A stretch of 15,092 nucleotides of DNA from Acinetobacter sp. (GCA_030523805.1 JAUNHS010000037.1:1-15092); one strand, 5' to 3'. Counted from the stretch's first letter, positions 1-7,442 are shown. The notes: generated by a model from the sequence alone, not told the origin. Numbers and translations are program-made.

Positions 1-1996
1 TCGCCACTTTAGACGACTTCATACCAGGAGCAAGTTCAAGCTCAAAACGAGTAATCACAGGACCTGGGTGAATTTCTTTCACGCTGGCTTTAATGTTGAA
101 ATCTTGCAGTTTGATTTCTAATAATTCTGCACGTTGTTTCAATTCTTGTTCAGAAATTTGGACTTTTTGGGTTAAATCCACAGGGTCAAGCAAATCTAAA
201 CTTGGCAATGGCGATAATGTTTTACGATGCTCTGCCACTTGCATGGCACGAGAAATTATTCGCCCAGATGAATCGGTTAAAGGTGCGTCCCAATCATCAT
301 CTTGCTGTGCCGTTTCATTCATTACGCTATTGGTATTGCTATCTACATCGTCATTTGCATGGTTCAAATCAAAATCGTGTGATGTTGAATTGTGCTGTGA
401 AGGCGTATGCAAAACTGCCTGTGGTGTACTGTGCGTGCTGTGAGATGTTGGCATGACATTCGTGGTCTGATGGTCTAAATCATCATGCCAATCATGATTA
501 AAATCATCATTGCTTAAGTCATCACTTTGAAGTTCAGCCACTGGATTTGCCACAGCATTACGGTAGAGCAATGGAGTAGGGGAGTGATGATTTTGCTGAC
601 TAGGAAAATCATCATCTTGTTGATTTTGCACAGTATTTTGTGCAGGAGCAGGAATGCTTGGCTCTACAATTTTAATATCATTGTGCGATGGTTGCTGCGA
701 AGTTGTATCGCTTTGTATTTCGCTTTGCTGTAAAAATTGATCCACATTTTCCAATGGACTAGGTTGATTTAAACGCTCATGGATTAAATCGGCAACAGAT
801 TTATTACTTGTGGTCGTTTGCGTTGGAGCGATACTTTTTGTTGTTGGCGTTTGGCTTTCCGTTATTGACGGTTGCGTTGCTTGATTTTGTTGATTAAGTT
901 GTTGAATTTGTTGGTTTAATTGTGTTGCTTGTGCCGCACGGTGCGACATTTGCTGATGTTTTTGTTCAAAAGCAGTATGATGAATGGTCGGTGCTTGGCT
1001 TTGCTGTTGAGCAGATTGCAATAAATCGTCAAATGCAGCATCATCTGACCAGTTGAGTTGGTTTTTGCTGGCTGTGTTCGTTTCAGTGGTTGTATTTGTC
1101 GTGTTTGTTGTTGTGTTTACCTGATTTTGTTCGGCACGTTGGGCATGGCTATGCTGCTTTAATTCTTGCAACATTTGTTTCATTTCTTGCAATGATGCTT
1201 GACCATCGCTACTTTGATGCCACACATCGCCAGAAACATAGACATTTTCAGCATTGATTTTGACGGTATCTGGGCTGTGAGCAGCGTGATTGACGTGTTC
1301 GTCAATGGTCATTTGCGTTTGCTCAGCCTGCTTACTATGCGTTTTTTGCTTTTGTAATGCGGCAAGGCGTTGTTGTGCTTTTTGGTTTTCACGAATTAAA
1401 ATCGCATCACTTTGATATTTATAAAAAATATTGTGGTAGTTGTAGCGTAATTGATGGAAAAAGTTTTTCGCATTAGACCATTGAATTGCAAATGCAACGC
1501 TTAAAAACAGCAACACAAAAACAAAAATAATCGCCATAACGAGATAAGATGGAAGATTTAATGAGCTAAAGGCGACGGCTGTTTCATAGCCTAAAATTCC
1601 ACCACTGGCATCTAACGTATAAGTGTTGCTTGGGCGTAATAATGCCAATAAAGTCGCACTGCTTAAAATTAAAAACAGCTGTGAAAAATGACGCAATAGG
1701 CGAGTAATAATTTTTTTAGCGTGCCACAATTGGTAGGCTTCATAAGCCAAAATAATAGGAAACCAAATACTTGCCAAGCCAAAAAACGCACGCAATACAT
1801 TGGCAAACCATGCACCTACAATGCCTGTTAAATTAGAAACTTGTTGCGTATCGCTGGCGACATAGGTCCAACCTGGATCAAAGGTAGAAAAGGTAATGAT
1901 GGCAATAAATAAAAAACTGGCGACCAGTACTAAAAATAGACTAGATAAAATTTTAGGTAATAGTAGAATCAATGATTTTTTATCAGCGAATTTCAT
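1..1996 (-). CDS. ftsK: DNA translocase FtsK, N-terminal part (runs off left edge)
   Basis: Septum-located DNA pump that clears and segregates chromosome termini at division. The frame is open from the ATG at 1996 to the window edge, giving 665 codons. Four hydrophobic segments lie at about residues 14-36, 57-86, 105-121 and 149-172, with the FDPGW motif at 39-43 after the first, as is usual in the FtsK membrane domain. A basic, probably coiled stretch follows at about 195-225. Then comes a linker of roughly 390 residues rich in Gln, Thr, Asn, His and Asp. From about residue 615 the sequence becomes the conserved FtsK alpha domain (ISEQELKQRAELLEIKLQDF, then a PGPVITRFELELAPG-like stretch). 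The RecA-like motor and gamma domain lie outside the window. No clear Shine-Dalgarno precedes the ATG, but the start fits the family and an upstream promoter. No frameshift was found where I checked the frame at several points. Confidence 0.96.
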   Translation of the reverse strand, partial: MKFADKKSLILLLPKILSSLFLVLVASFLFIAIITFSTFDPGWTYVASDTQQVSNLTGIVGAWFANVLRAFFGLASIWFPIILAYEAYQLWHAKKIITRLLRHFSQLFLILSSATLLALLRPSNTYTLDASGGILGYETAVAFSSLNLPSYLVMAIIFVFVLLFLSVAFAIQWSNAKNFFHQLRYNYHNIFYKYQSDAILIRENQKAQQRLAALQKQKTHSKQAEQTQMTIDEHVNHAAHSPDTVKINAENVYVSGDVWHQSSDGQASLQEMKQMLQELKQHSHAQRAEQNQVNTTTNTTNTTTETNTASKNQLNWSDDAAFDDLLQSAQQQSQAPTIHHTAFEQKHQQMSHRAAQATQLNQQIQQLNQQNQATQPSITESQTPTTKSIAPTQTTTSNKSVADLIHERLNQPSPLENVDQFLQQSEIQSDTTSQQPSHNDIKIVEPSIPAPAQNTVQNQQDDDFPSQQNHHSPTPLLYRNAVANPVAELQSDDLSNDDFNHDWHDDLDHQTTNVMPTSHSTHSTPQAVLHTPSQHNSTSHDFDLNHANDDVDSNTNSVMNETAQQDDDWDAPLTDSSGRIISRAMQVAEHRKTLSPLPSLDLLDPVDLTQKVQISEQELKQRAELLEIKLQDFNIKASVKEIHPGPVITRFELELAPGMKSSKVA

Positions 1997-2007
1997 AGCA
2001 ACATCAG

Positions 2008-2055
2008 CAGTTTAAAACAATGGGAACATCGCTTATAAATAGCGATATTAAACTG
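2008..2055 (-). other. Nested inverted repeat in ftsK 5' leader
   Basis: An outer perfect 8-bp pair, CAGTTTAA (2008-2015) with TTAAACTG (2048-2055), encloses a perfect 6-bp hairpin, ATCGCT (2028-2033) with AGCGAT (2041-2046) and a 7-nt loop. It lies between the candidate promoter at 2059-2067 and the ftsK ATG, so it should be transcribed into the leader mRNA. It could be an mRNA-stabilising fold or a regulator site. Function is not known. Confidence 0.5.
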
Positions 2056-2058
2056 TGT

Positions 2059-2067
2059 AGTATATCA
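2059..2067 (-). promoter_or_regulatory. Candidate extended -10 promoter for ftsK
   Basis: On the minus strand the sequence reads TGATATACT: an extended -10 (TGn) followed by TATACT, five of six matches to TATAAT. No good -35 box lies at 16-18 bp, which extended -10 promoters tolerate. The predicted start near 2052 gives a leader of about 55 nt before the ftsK ATG. Confidence 0.4.
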
Positions 2068-2154
2068 CTATGATAAGCAAGAATAAATTAAAGAATAGAT
2101 GATTTTAAATAAGCAAATAAAGATTAATGTAAAAATATATTAAATCAGCAATAT

Positions 2155-2658
2155 TTATCGGGTGTGATGGCGTTGCTCCAAGGCCAATAAGGTCATTTTA
2201 CGATCTAAACCGCCCCCAAAACCGACCAATTGTCCATTTTTTCCAATCACACGATGGCAAGGTACAATAATGGATAAAGGATTTTGACCATTGGCAGCAC
2301 CAACGGCACGCACGGCTTTATCATTGTTCATAAAATGAGCTTGTTGTTGATAAGTCCATGTTTGTCCATAGGGAATTTGCTGTAAAGCGTGCCATGCGTG
2401 TTGTTGAAAAGCTGTGCCTGTTTGAAATGCGAGTGGTACAGTAAATTGTTGGCGTTGTCCTTGAAAATATTCATCTAATTGCTGTACTGCCAACAATAAA
2501 ATGGGGTGCTGTGCGTTGCATTGGCTTTGCTTTTTGATGTGCTGAATATGGCGAATATGCTCTTGTGGCCATAAAACTGCCAATAAAGCATCATGCTGGG
2601 CGAGTAGGTACAATCGCCCAACTGGACTGTCTATTTCACAATGTGCATAATGGCTCAT
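2155..2658 (-). CDS. ogt: Methylated-DNA--protein-cysteine S-methyltransferase (Ogt/AGT family)
   Basis: Suicide DNA repair protein that moves the alkyl group from O6-alkylguanine or O4-alkylthymine to its own cysteine. The 167-residue product has the family's small N-terminal domain followed by the DNA-binding/active-site domain. The signature IVPCHRVIG is at 131-139 with acceptor Cys134, and the following GFGGGLDRK turn is also typical. The length matches stand-alone Ogt proteins, with no AdaA-type domain fused. The frame is open upstream to 2724, but that extension overlaps the 3' end of rpe and does not resemble the family. I therefore take the ATG at 2658, 16 nt after the rpe stop. The Shine-Dalgarno is poor, so translation may be coupled to rpe. 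It is probably co-transcribed with rpe; ftsK follows after 158 bp. Confidence 0.93.
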   Translation of the reverse strand: MSHYAHCEIDSPVGRLYLLAQHDALLAVLWPQEHIRHIQHIKKQSQCNAQHPILLLAVQQLDEYFQGQRQQFTVPLAFQTGTAFQQHAWHALQQIPYGQTWTYQQQAHFMNNDKAVRAVGAANGQNPLSIIVPCHRVIGKNGQLVGFGGGLDRKMTLLALEQRHHTR

Positions 2659-2674
2659 GTTAAAACACACGCCA

Positions 2675-3361
2675 TCAAACAGCAATTTGATGTACTTTTG
2701 CCAATTCGGCACGCATTTGGTCAATCACTGCTTTATAATCAGGTTTACCAAAAATTGCTGAACCAGCGACAAACATATCTGCACCCGCTTCGGCAATGGC
2801 ACGGATATTGTCAGGCGTTACGCCACCATCTACTTCAAGGCGAATATCTAAACCACTTTGGTCAATGATTTTGCGTGCGTGCTTTAATTTTTCTAGTGTT
2901 GTTGGAATGAACTTTTGCCCACCAAAACCTGGGTTTACGCTCATTAATAAAATTTGATCTACTTTGTCTAATACATAATCTAAATAATGCAAAGGCGTTG
3001 CAGGGTTAAATACCAAACCTGCTTTTGCACCACCTGATTTAATCAGCTGTAAGGAACGGTCTATATGCTGGCTGGCTTCAGGGTGAAAGGTGATAATATC
3101 TGCCCCTGCATCTAAAAAGTCGCCAATAATGCGATCTACAGGTGAGACCATTAAATGCACATCAATCGGTGCAGTAATACCATAATTTTTCAATGCCTTA
3201 CATACCCCTGCACCAAAGGTCAAATTAGGTACATAGTGATTATCCATCACATCAAAATGCACGACATCTGCACCTGCTTGAAGGACTTTTTCCACATCTT
3301 CACCCAAGCGAGCAAAATCAGCAGATAAAATAGACGGTGCAATTAAATACGGTTGAGACAT
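2675..3361 (-). CDS. rpe: Ribulose-phosphate 3-epimerase
   Basis: Cytosolic TIM-barrel enzyme interconverting D-ribulose 5-phosphate and D-xylulose 5-phosphate in the pentose phosphate pathway. It resembles E. coli Rpe along its whole length. In a count from the upstream ATG at 3367, Ser13 lies in APSILSADF, metal ligands His38 and Asp40 in [14 protein letters not shown], His71 in DVHLMV, and Asp180 in [16 protein letters not shown] (145-153) and VAGSAIF (200-206) supply the phosphate-binding loops. Two ATGs stand two codons apart, at 3367 and 3361. An AGGA element ends about 7 nt before the second but abuts the first, so I choose 3361 (228 residues). In E. coli rpe sits in dam-rpe-gph-trpS; here gph is absent and ogt follows. 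A likely promoter of its own lies at 3420-3428. Confidence 0.98.
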   Translation of the reverse strand: MSQPYLIAPSILSADFARLGEDVEKVLQAGADVVHFDVMDNHYVPNLTFGAGVCKALKNYGITAPIDVHLMVSPVDRIIGDFLDAGADIITFHPEASQHIDRSLQLIKSGGAKAGLVFNPATPLHYLDYVLDKVDQILLMSVNPGFGGQKFIPTTLEKLKHARKIIDQSGLDIRLEVDGGVTPDNIRAIAEAGADMFVAGSAIFGKPDYKAVIDQMRAELAKVHQIAV

Positions 3362-3419
3362 AATCATATCCTGTAAGATGAAATGGACAAATCACATTTG
3401 AGCTAAAATAGGCAAGGCT

Positions 3420-3428
3420 AGTATAGCA
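3420..3428 (-). promoter_or_regulatory. Candidate extended -10 promoter for rpe-ogt
   Basis: The minus strand reads TGCTATACT, an extended -10 with TATACT, about 55 bp before the rpe start. The -35 region is weak. The site overlaps the loop of a 6-bp inverted repeat, AAGGCT (3414-3419) with AGCCTT (3432-3437). It would let rpe be expressed separately from the upstream peptidase genes. Confidence 0.4.
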
Positions 3429-3448
3429 GAAAGCCTTATAGAGCAAAA

Positions 3449-3513
3449 GTTAAATGATTCAGTTAAATAGCTAAGCTAAATGATTAAGCTAAATGGTTAG
3501 GGTAAATCCTTAA
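3449..3513. repeat. Five-unit 13-bp imperfect tandem repeat at the 3' end of the M48 gene
   Basis: Five consecutive 13-bp units fill 3449-3461, 3462-3474, 3475-3487, 3488-3500 and 3501-3513. On the plus strand they read GTTAAATGATTCA, GTTAAATAGCTAA, GCTAAATGATTAA, GCTAAATGGTTAG and GGTAAATCCTTAA. All share the core TAAAT at the same register. The fifth unit lies inside the last codons of the leftward M48 peptidase gene and the fourth contains its stop codon. The rest is intergenic. Such arrays arise by slippage or unequal recombination and could differ in copy number between strains. I recognise no named repeat family. Confidence 0.7.
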
Positions 3514-4489
3514 TTTGCTGAATACGTTCAGGCGTGCTTGGGTGCGATTGCATAAAGTTGGTCGTTGCTGGCTCATCATCTGTGGCTAAACGGCTAAGCA
3601 TATCAATCATATATTGCCGAGAAATGTTGAGTTCATGCAAACGCTGCACAGCAAAACGATCCGCTTGTAATTCAAAATTTTGCGAATAATGTGCTTCAAT
3701 GATAGATGTTGATGAAGTGGTGAGAAAATCATGCATATCACCCAAAACAATCATATAAAAAATCTGAACCCCTGCTTCTTGTAGTGCCAGTTGCAAACTA
3801 TGACGATGCTGCAAATGACCAACTTCATGAGCTAAAACGGCTAAAATTTCATAATCATGCTGTGCCAATTCTATCAATTCATCAGTGATGACAATAGTAC
3901 GATTAGGAAGTGCCAACGCATTGGCTGCCAAAGTTTTCCCTTGCCGAATGATGAGTTTGCTATCGGGAAAATTTAAGCGTTGATATAACTGCTGAATATG
4001 TTGTTGCTTTTGAGCAGAGAGTTTACTTGGTTCTGTGAATTCGAGTACGATGAGTTCAGAATGCTGCCCCACTTGCTGTAAAGTATCTGCTGGTAAGCGA
4101 TGGGCGACTGCATGTGCAACCGTAGGAATTAGCCATTTAAAAGTGAGTGCAATCACTAATAGGACACACGTTAAACTGACGAATAGCCATTTCCAGCTTC
4201 GTTCTACTTTTTGCACCCAATTTAACGCATTTTTCTGTGGTAGATTGAGCCAAGCAGGCAAGGTAGAATCCACAAATTCAATGCGTGTATCATCAGCAAA
4301 ATCAATAGCAGCAGGCACTTGCCCAACAGCAGCAAAATATTGCATATCGTGCTGATGGTAAAACACACGATAATCCTGCTGATTGGCGTGATAATGGAGT
4401 ATCAAACCGCCATCAGCAGGGGAAATGTATGCATCAAGATAACCTTGATGTTGATGATGATAGTAGCGAACGTAAGTCGGAGCGGTCAT
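3497..4489 (-). CDS. Membrane-anchored M48-family zinc metallopeptidase
   Basis: A 330-residue zinc protease of the M48 (HtpX/Oma1/BepA-like) superfamily. Residues 1-95 form a soluble N-terminal region rich in His and Tyr. One hydrophobic segment at about 102-122 anchors it in the membrane, and the protease domain follows. The zinc site is HEVGH at 221-225 with catalytic Glu222. The third ligand is most likely Glu273 in NFELQADRFA, and SHPSTPER at 315-322 is the usual C-terminal M48 motif. All catalytic residues are present, so it should be active. It has a single membrane span, unlike four-span HtpX, and no lipoprotein signal, unlike BepA/LoiP. It follows the DUF898 gene by 53 nt on the same strand and is probably co-transcribed with it. 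No convincing Shine-Dalgarno is seen. Substrate is unknown; membrane-protein quality control is a family-based guess. Confidence 0.9.
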   Translation of the reverse strand: MTAPTYVRYYHHQHQGYLDAYISPADGGLILHYHANQQDYRVFYHQHDMQYFAAVGQVPAAIDFADDTRIEFVDSTLPAWLNLPQKNALNWVQKVERSWKWLFVSLTCVLLVIALTFKWLIPTVAHAVAHRLPADTLQQVGQHSELIVLEFTEPSKLSAQKQQHIQQLYQRLNFPDSKLIIRQGKTLAANALALPNRTIVITDELIELAQHDYEILAVLAHEVGHLQHRHSLQLALQEAGVQIFYMIVLGDMHDFLTTSSTSIIEAHYSQNFELQADRFAVQRLHELNISRQYMIDMLSRLATDDEPATTNFMQSHPSTPERIQQIKDLP

Positions 4490-4542
4490 AGCGGGTCAAT
4501 CATCGTGCTAAATTATCGTGTTTAGTCATACAATGTATTGTT

Positions 4543-5613
4543 TTATAAAGATAAATCTAAATCAAATACATCAGCTAATTCTTCAGCAATGCTATTTTCA
4601 TCTTGCTGTGGAATAAAATCTAGCATTTGTAAAGATGTGGTGCTATGCAGGCTCAATGATTCAACTTTGTAGCGATACAAACGAATTTTTGCCCACGGCG
4701 TAAGTAAACCTAAACTTAAGAGCATCACGATATAATTGCTTGCTGAAATCCATGCAAATTTGATTGGTTTTATATCGCATTGAAAATACATGGTTGAACC
4801 GATTTGTACGTTATTCCAAATCAATTTAAATAATTTGCCTTGTATCCACGGGCCAATAAAGAAAATAGCCCCTAGATAAATTGGCGTGAGTATCAGCATA
4901 AAGGCTTCAGGTGTATCAATTATTGTTACAATGATGATTGCCACAGCAAAAATTAAACCTGTGAGTATGTAAGGCAGTAAAATTGCTGCGAAATAACCCG
5001 AGACAGGAGCGTTTAATTTAAATGGAAGCTGTGCAATTTTTAAGTGATTGATTTGGTAAGATTTATATGCTGAAACAGCCAAAGGATAGAGCAAACCAAA
5101 ACTAAATACCGTCATCAAAACACAACCCAGTAACATACCATAACTGGTGGACATGGTCGCAGTAAATTGCAAACGGCTGTTGGCATATTTACTATTACGT
5201 GCGTGAAAGCGGAAGGTAGAGCGAATCAGCCATGGAGTGAAAATAATCGCAAGGATTAAAAGTGCCAAAGCCCATTCTGGTGCAATTTCTGAACTAATAG
5301 AAAATGCAAGAAAAAATATAATAGCAATAATTCGCCCGACGAGAATACGCTTGGGTAAAGCGGTAAAATCAAAATGTTTTTGGTTTAAACTGGTATTGCC
5401 ATAAAAATAGCGTAAGCGTCTTACTTTTGCCCAAGGTGCATAAAGTGATAGAGTAATAATCGTTAAAAATAAATTACTGAGCCAAATTTTAAAATATTCA
5501 CTTGCCGAGCCGTGAAAGCTAAAATTAAATTTAAGGGGCTGTAGTGTTGGTGTTGTTGGAATAGGTGGTGGCGTTTCTAGTGTGTTTATTGCTGGTTGAG
5601 TATCGTGTTGCAT
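4543..5613 (-). CDS. DUF898/YjgN-family polytopic membrane protein
   Basis: A 356-residue inner-membrane protein of the DUF898 (YjgN) family, whose function is not established. A short Pro/Thr-rich N-terminus (residues 1-28) precedes several hydrophobic segments at about 44-60, 91-130, 160-182, 205-232, 237-256 and 286-306. A motif recurs after hydrophobic segments: YAPWAKVRRLRY (58-69), TPWLIRSTFRF (126-136), YPLAVSAYKSY (176-186) and TPWAKIRLYRY (305-315), suggesting internal duplication. The C-terminus is acidic. The frame opens upstream to an ATG at 5691. The ATG at 5613 has AGGA 5 nt before it and starts just before the conserved region, so I prefer it. It lies between the C13 peptidase gene (192 bp upstream) and the M48 peptidase gene (53 nt downstream), suggesting it works with one or both. 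Confidence 0.88.
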   Translation of the reverse strand: MQHDTQPAINTLETPPPIPTTPTLQPLKFNFSFHGSASEYFKIWLSNLFLTIITLSLYAPWAKVRRLRYFYGNTSLNQKHFDFTALPKRILVGRIIAIIFFLAFSISSEIAPEWALALLILAIIFTPWLIRSTFRFHARNSKYANSRLQFTATMSTSYGMLLGCVLMTVFSFGLLYPLAVSAYKSYQINHLKIAQLPFKLNAPVSGYFAAILLPYILTGLIFAVAIIIVTIIDTPEAFMLILTPIYLGAIFFIGPWIQGKLFKLIWNNVQIGSTMYFQCDIKPIKFAWISASNYIVMLLSLGLLTPWAKIRLYRYKVESLSLHSTTSLQMLDFIPQQDENSIAEELADVFDLDLSL

Positions 5614-5718
5614 AGTAATCCTATGATATGCAGAAGATTGAATGCTTAGTATAAAATAATCAAGAATAGTTATCAATTTGTAGTTGTGCATTTTTACTTT
5701 TAATTGTTGGTTTGGAAT

Positions 5719-5744
5719 GCTATGCGAATGTGAGTTTGCATAGC
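5719..5744. other. Inverted repeat between the C13 and DUF898 genes
   Basis: A perfect 7-bp pair, GCTATGC (5719-5725) with GCATAGC (5738-5744), has a 12-nt loop and lies in the 192-bp spacer. No T-run follows on the minus strand, so it does not look like an intrinsic terminator. It could be an mRNA processing structure or an operator. A TATACT hexamer on the minus strand at 5775-5780 could be a -10 for the DUF898 gene, but it lacks a properly spaced -35. Confidence 0.35.
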
Positions 5745-5805
5745 TGTTTTAATCCAAAAGATAAAGCTATTTTTAGTATAATTTTGACAAGTCAATGATA
5801 CACCA

Positions 5806-7242
5806 CTATTGCCCTGTTGCAGGATTGACCGCATTTACAGGGCTAGTGTTGGCATTTATTGTTGTATTGGTGCTGTCATTGGTCGTCTGTGGAAATAGCA
5901 CACGTTCAAATTGTGGCAACATCAACTCAATATTTTTACCCAAAGACCATTGTGGCTCAGATGCAGGGAAACCTTGTGCATTCTCCCAGCTTGCCACAGT
6001 AGATTGGGCTTGTATAAAGGCATCTTTCAAAGATGTTTTTTCTCGCAAGGCACGATCAAAAAAAGCACGACCAAAATAGGTGTAATCAGCTTCATGACTA
6101 CAACCAAACGAATCTTTATCAGCGGCAGCAGCGGTAATAATTAACGTATCTGGCGATTGTAGAGCAGGGACAAAACTACCTGAACGGCACGCAGAAATCA
6201 CAATCACTCGCCAGCGAATGCCAGCTTTATCTAAAGTTTGACGCAACCAGATTGGGTCTATATCATCAAAATCCAGTGGAGCATTTTCTAGTTGAAATAA
6301 ATTTTCCAAACCGTGCGATGTAAGATATAAAAATAAAATATCATTTTCACGGTTCATATTTTTGCCGAGCTGCATTAATGCGGCTTCCACGCTAGTTTTG
6401 CTGGCAAAAGGGTAGTCCAAACCTGTGTTAGGATTATTAATTAACGCAATAGAACGTCCTGTGGTATTAAAGCGTGTATCAAATAAAGTTTTAATGCGTT
6501 CAATTTCCGATTTAAACACATCTTGATAACCAGCACCTGCCACGCCCATGAAATACCATTGGTTTAAATCGTGATCACTCACATGAAGCTGATTTAAGCT
6601 ATGGCTTAATAAATTCGGTTGTGTGTAAAATACATTTTCTGCCAAACTTGGGGGAAGTTCATCAACTTTCCAAATTGGTTGGCTTTTAATTGATGTTTGC
6701 CACACAATCAAGGTTGCCAAAGTCGCAAAAAAAATGAGAATGCGTTCCCACCAAGGCCACGCCAATTGACGAGACAAAACCCACATAATAGACAAACTTT
6801 GCCATACAAATAATAGAGTAAAAATGGTCGGTAAATATTGATCCAAAAAAACAGGCAAAACATCTAATTGGATTAAAAATTGAATGGCACTTTGTAGCAA
6901 AATCACATAAGTATCAATGATTAACCACAATAATGCGAGCACCAAAGTTAAACGTGGCTGATTTCTACGTTGGGCTAGAAAAATCCCAGCCAATAATGCC
7001 AAAAATGGCCAAAGTGCATAACTAATCAAACCCTGACTGTTGAAATAACCTGCATGACCCGTTGCCAACCAGCTAAATAAAACATTGCTTGCACAAGCCA
7101 ACACGCCCCAAAATAATAATTGAAATACAGATGGGCGTACTTGGTCTAACGATTTACGAGAACCTAAAAATAGCCAACCACCAGCAGTACAATTACTGGT
7201 TAAGTCATGCCAAAAATTGATTGATGGTTGTAAATTTATCAT
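5806..7242 (-). CDS. C13-family (legumain/caspase-fold) cysteine peptidase with membrane domain
   Basis: A 478-residue protein with five hydrophobic segments at about 40-60, 72-92, 98-120, 136-157 and 166-183, followed by a C13 peptidase domain at about 225-445. The dyad is visible: His310 in LTSHG and Cys352 in VISACRSG, each after a hydrophobic strand, as in legumain, GPI8 and caspases. Basic residues sit in the 2-3 loop (QRRNQPR) and the 4-5 loop (SRQ...WER). By the positive-inside rule this puts the N-terminus in the cytoplasm and the catalytic domain in the periplasm. The C-terminal 25 residues or so are Asn/Thr/Pro-rich and look disordered. The start is uncertain: the ATG at 7242 is preferred, a TTG at 7266 is in frame, and neither has a good Shine-Dalgarno. 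Substrate is unknown. The adjacent DUF898 and M48 genes suggest a shared envelope role. Confidence 0.88.
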   Translation of the reverse strand: MINLQPSINFWHDLTSNCTAGGWLFLGSRKSLDQVRPSVFQLLFWGVLACASNVLFSWLATGHAGYFNSQGLISYALWPFLALLAGIFLAQRRNQPRLTLVLALLWLIIDTYVILLQSAIQFLIQLDVLPVFLDQYLPTIFTLLFVWQSLSIMWVLSRQLAWPWWERILIFFATLATLIVWQTSIKSQPIWKVDELPPSLAENVFYTQPNLLSHSLNQLHVSDHDLNQWYFMGVAGAGYQDVFKSEIERIKTLFDTRFNTTGRSIALINNPNTGLDYPFASKTSVEAALMQLGKNMNRENDILFLYLTSHGLENLFQLENAPLDFDDIDPIWLRQTLDKAGIRWRVIVISACRSGSFVPALQSPDTLIITAAAADKDSFGCSHEADYTYFGRAFFDRALREKTSLKDAFIQAQSTVASWENAQGFPASEPQWSLGKNIELMLPQFERVLFPQTTNDSTNTTINANTSPVNAVNPATGQ

Positions 7243-7442
7243 CTGAAGTACAAAAGGCTGGTGCAATACAAGGGAAATGACTAAAAATCAGGAACAAATG
7301 GTCCAAAATGTGGTCATTATACACATTGGTGCATTATTATGCGATTGTCTGCATATTTTAGCAATATATTTTTACAAAAAATGATGTGTTCTTATGAGTA
7401 CAATATTCGCTGAAATTCCATCGTACTTACTCAAAAAATGGA

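Noticed and set aside
93..733. Plus-strand open frames (93-443, 202-456, 527-733) opposite ftsK
   Set aside because: They are antisense to a continuous FtsK frame with recognisable domains and have no family resemblance or ribosome sites.
1..1996. ftsK as a broken gene
   Set aside because: There is no start-to-stop frame only because the gene leaves the window. The frame stays open at every stretch I checked, from residue 1 to the alpha domain.
3414..3437. Inverted repeat AAGGCT/AGCCTT as a terminator of the M48 transcript
   Set aside because: It has a 6-bp stem with a 12-nt loop and no proper U-tract, and it overlaps the likely rpe promoter.
4499..4524. Two-copy 13-bp imperfect repeat (ATCATCGTGCTAA / ATTATCGTGTTTA)
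   Set aside because: Only two units with 10 of 13 matches in AT-rich spacer DNA; chance cannot be excluded and no third unit is present.
4035..4525. Plus-strand frames opposite the M48 gene (4035-4355, 4319-4525)
   Set aside because: They are shadows of the M48 coding sequence, which has HExxH and the other family motifs.
5614..5691. N-terminal extension of the DUF898 protein to an ATG at 5691
   Set aside because: The ATG at 5613 has a clear AGGA at good spacing, and the extra residues are not needed for the conserved region.
5795..6144. Plus-strand frames opposite the C-terminal part of the C13 gene
   Set aside because: The opposite strand encodes the recognisable C13 peptidase. These frames have no motif.
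7291..7315. TGGTC direct repeats at 7299 and 7311 upstream of the C13 gene
   Set aside because: Five-base repeats are too short to call an operator without comparative data.
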